DNA of 64,000 bases, taken from positions 1,736,001-1,800,000 of the forward strand of contig NZ_AP024235.1 in NCBI RefSeq assembly GCF_016756315.1. Reading direction: 5' to 3'. The notes under the pieces were generated by a model, which did not search any database, was not told the DNA's origin, and worked only from the letters and a program-made list of their open reading frames with translations. This document shows positions 63,006 through 64,000 of the stretch, piece by piece. The first letter of the stretch is position 1. Each line of letters opens with the position of its first letter. Made by a program: the position numbers and the translations under genes. This stretch comes from Alteromonas sp. KC3 (GTDB taxonomy: Bacteria > Pseudomonadota > Gammaproteobacteria > Enterobacterales > Alteromonadaceae).

Positions 63006-64000
63006 ATGAAGAAAAAAATTGCAGTTATTCATCCCGAAGCGGGTTTTTCGTCAAGTGGGGGATCACAGCTCAGTGCATACGAAATGGCACAACACCTGGC
63101 TGCATTTTTTGATGTGAAGTTATTGAGCGCCTCTAAATGCAGTGAACATAGCGTCGTTATCCCTTGTATTCCTCGCGGTAAAGTAAAGAAAGTTCAACGT
63201 AATAAATTAGTAGACTGGTTTCTTACACGCTTTGTCTCAAATCCATCGCTATTGATTGAATCCATAACAAGCTTTTTGACTTATACACCCTATCTAATGT
63301 TCAAAAGAGCCGACGTAATTTACCCGAATAACGATTATGGTGGTTTAGCCGTAGCCTATGTTATCAGGAAATTATTTAATACCCCCATTTTGTACACCGA
63401 GCGAGCGGGCATGGTGTCAGGCGGGAAGGTGCTGAGACGAAATCTAAAATTTAAACCTGATTGTTTGGTGGTTTTCAACGAAGAAACGAAGCGTTATGTA
63501 CACTCTATTGCACCACAGCAACGAGTAGAAATTATTCCTAATGGTGTCGATTTGTCACTATTTAGCACACAAGGGGAGTCGTTTGAGCATGGTTTGCCAG
63601 GCACTGTGGTGCTTGCTGTTGGCGCACTGAACCGTCAAAATCATAAGCGCTTCGACTTAGCAATAAAGGCGGTTAGCCAACTTAACGATGTCTCTTTATT
63701 AATTTGTGGTGACGGCCCTGATTTACGTTACTTTACTGAACAGTGTGAAGCGGCACTCGGTGCTAATAGGTTCAAAATAGTCAAGGTTGACTTTGCCGAT
63801 ATACCCGAAGTGTATCGATCTGCAGACATATTTACTTTACCGTCTGAGGATGAACCGTTTGGACGAGTATATCTTGAAGCTATGGCAAGTGGTCTACCCG
63901 TTGTGGCAACAGATGATGCAATGAGAAGAACGCTTATCGGCGACGCAGGCATTGTTTGTGACGTTACAAATGTGGCGGAATATGCCAAAGCTCTGTCAAC
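63006..64000 (+). CDS. GT4 glycosyltransferase (3' end outside window)
   Basis: The frame is open from the ATG at 63006 to the right edge, giving 331 residues of a GT-B glycosyltransferase. KKIAVIHPEAGFSSSGGSQ starts the N-domain; VEIIPNGVDLSLF, AVGALNRQNHKRFDLAI and the donor-binding EDEPFGRVYLEAMASGLPVVAT lie in the C-domain. Only the final helices should be missing. Its ribosome site is weak. It is separated from the previous operon by the PEP-CTERM and beta-helix genes. Confidence 0.9.
   Translation, partial: MKKKIAVIHPEAGFSSSGGSQLSAYEMAQHLAAFFDVKLLSASKCSEHSVVIPCIPRGKVKKVQRNKLVDWFLTRFVSNPSLLIESITSFLTYTPYLMFKRADVIYPNNDYGGLAVAYVIRKLFNTPILYTERAGMVSGGKVLRRNLKFKPDCLVVFNEETKRYVHSIAPQQRVEIIPNGVDLSLFSTQGESFEHGLPGTVVLAVGALNRQNHKRFDLAIKAVSQLNDVSLLICGDGPDLRYFTEQCEAALGANRFKIVKVDFADIPEVYRSADIFTLPSEDEPFGRVYLEAMASGLPVVATDDAMRRTLIGDAGIVCDVTNVAEYAKALS

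Noticed and set aside
63728-63988. 86-codon minus-strand frame at the right edge
   Set aside because: It is antisense to the GT4 glycosyltransferase frame that is open to the edge with clear motifs.

Overview
The window looks like chromosomal DNA of a marine gammaproteobacterium of the Alteromonadales, most likely Alteromonas or a close relative. This rests on the moderate GC content, the thrS-infC-rpmI-rplT order with an ATT-started infC, a TonB-dependent receptor rich outer membrane, and an exopolysaccharide (EPS) locus with Wza/Wzc/CpsB and VpsP-like genes. The genus is an inference from style of genes, not from a search. No tRNA, rRNA, insertion sequence or CRISPR array was seen.

Region 1 (1-28.4 kb) is a purine and ureide catabolism island. 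It holds xanthine dehydrogenase (xdhA, xdhB cut by the left edge), a RutR-type TetR regulator with allantoinase puuE, an AzgA-type purine permease divergent from an adenine deaminase, a TonB-dependent receptor followed by a periplasmic purine-nucleoside (NUP) family protein, a xanthine/uracil-type permease, and a six-gene operon (amidase, HpxW-like oxamate amidohydrolase, TauE/SafE transporter, ureidoglycine-glyoxylate aminotransferase, allantoate amidohydrolase, cupin). An RpiR regulator lies just beyond. Four near-identical palindromes of the type TTGACCAnnTGGTCAA lie before xdhA, the azgA/adenine deaminase pair, the TonB receptor and the xanthine permease, and tie uptake and oxidation into one probable regulon. 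A signalling cluster (Hpt protein, REC-PAS-GGDEF-EAL, REC-GGDEF, hybrid histidine kinase; 8.4-14.4 kb) interrupts the island. No urate-oxidising enzyme is present in the window.

Region 2 (28.7-37.1 kb) is housekeeping: a CPBP membrane protein, an MscS channel, a DUF3080 lipoprotein, a pteridine-reductase-like SDR, a fructosamine-kinase family protein, then thrS-infC-rpmI-rplT with a strong terminator.

Region 3 (37.1-64 kb) is an EPS and biofilm locus: GDP-mannose supply (manC), an initiating sugar transferase, an outer-membrane barrel, a short Wza, Wzc, CpsB, a VpsP-like protein, two O-antigen polymerase/ligase-like proteins, a flippase, four GT4 glycosyltransferases (one cut by the right edge) and a pyruvyl transferase. 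Embedded in it is a LapG protease/LapD c-di-GMP receptor pair. A small secreted protein, a PEP-CTERM protein behind a good sigma-54 promoter match, and a large beta-helix lipoprotein are linked by shared modules: the beta-helix protein carries near its N-terminus a segment like one in the small secreted protein and at its C-terminus a domain like that of the PEP-CTERM protein. These shared modules and the regulatory sites are the least expected signals in the window.
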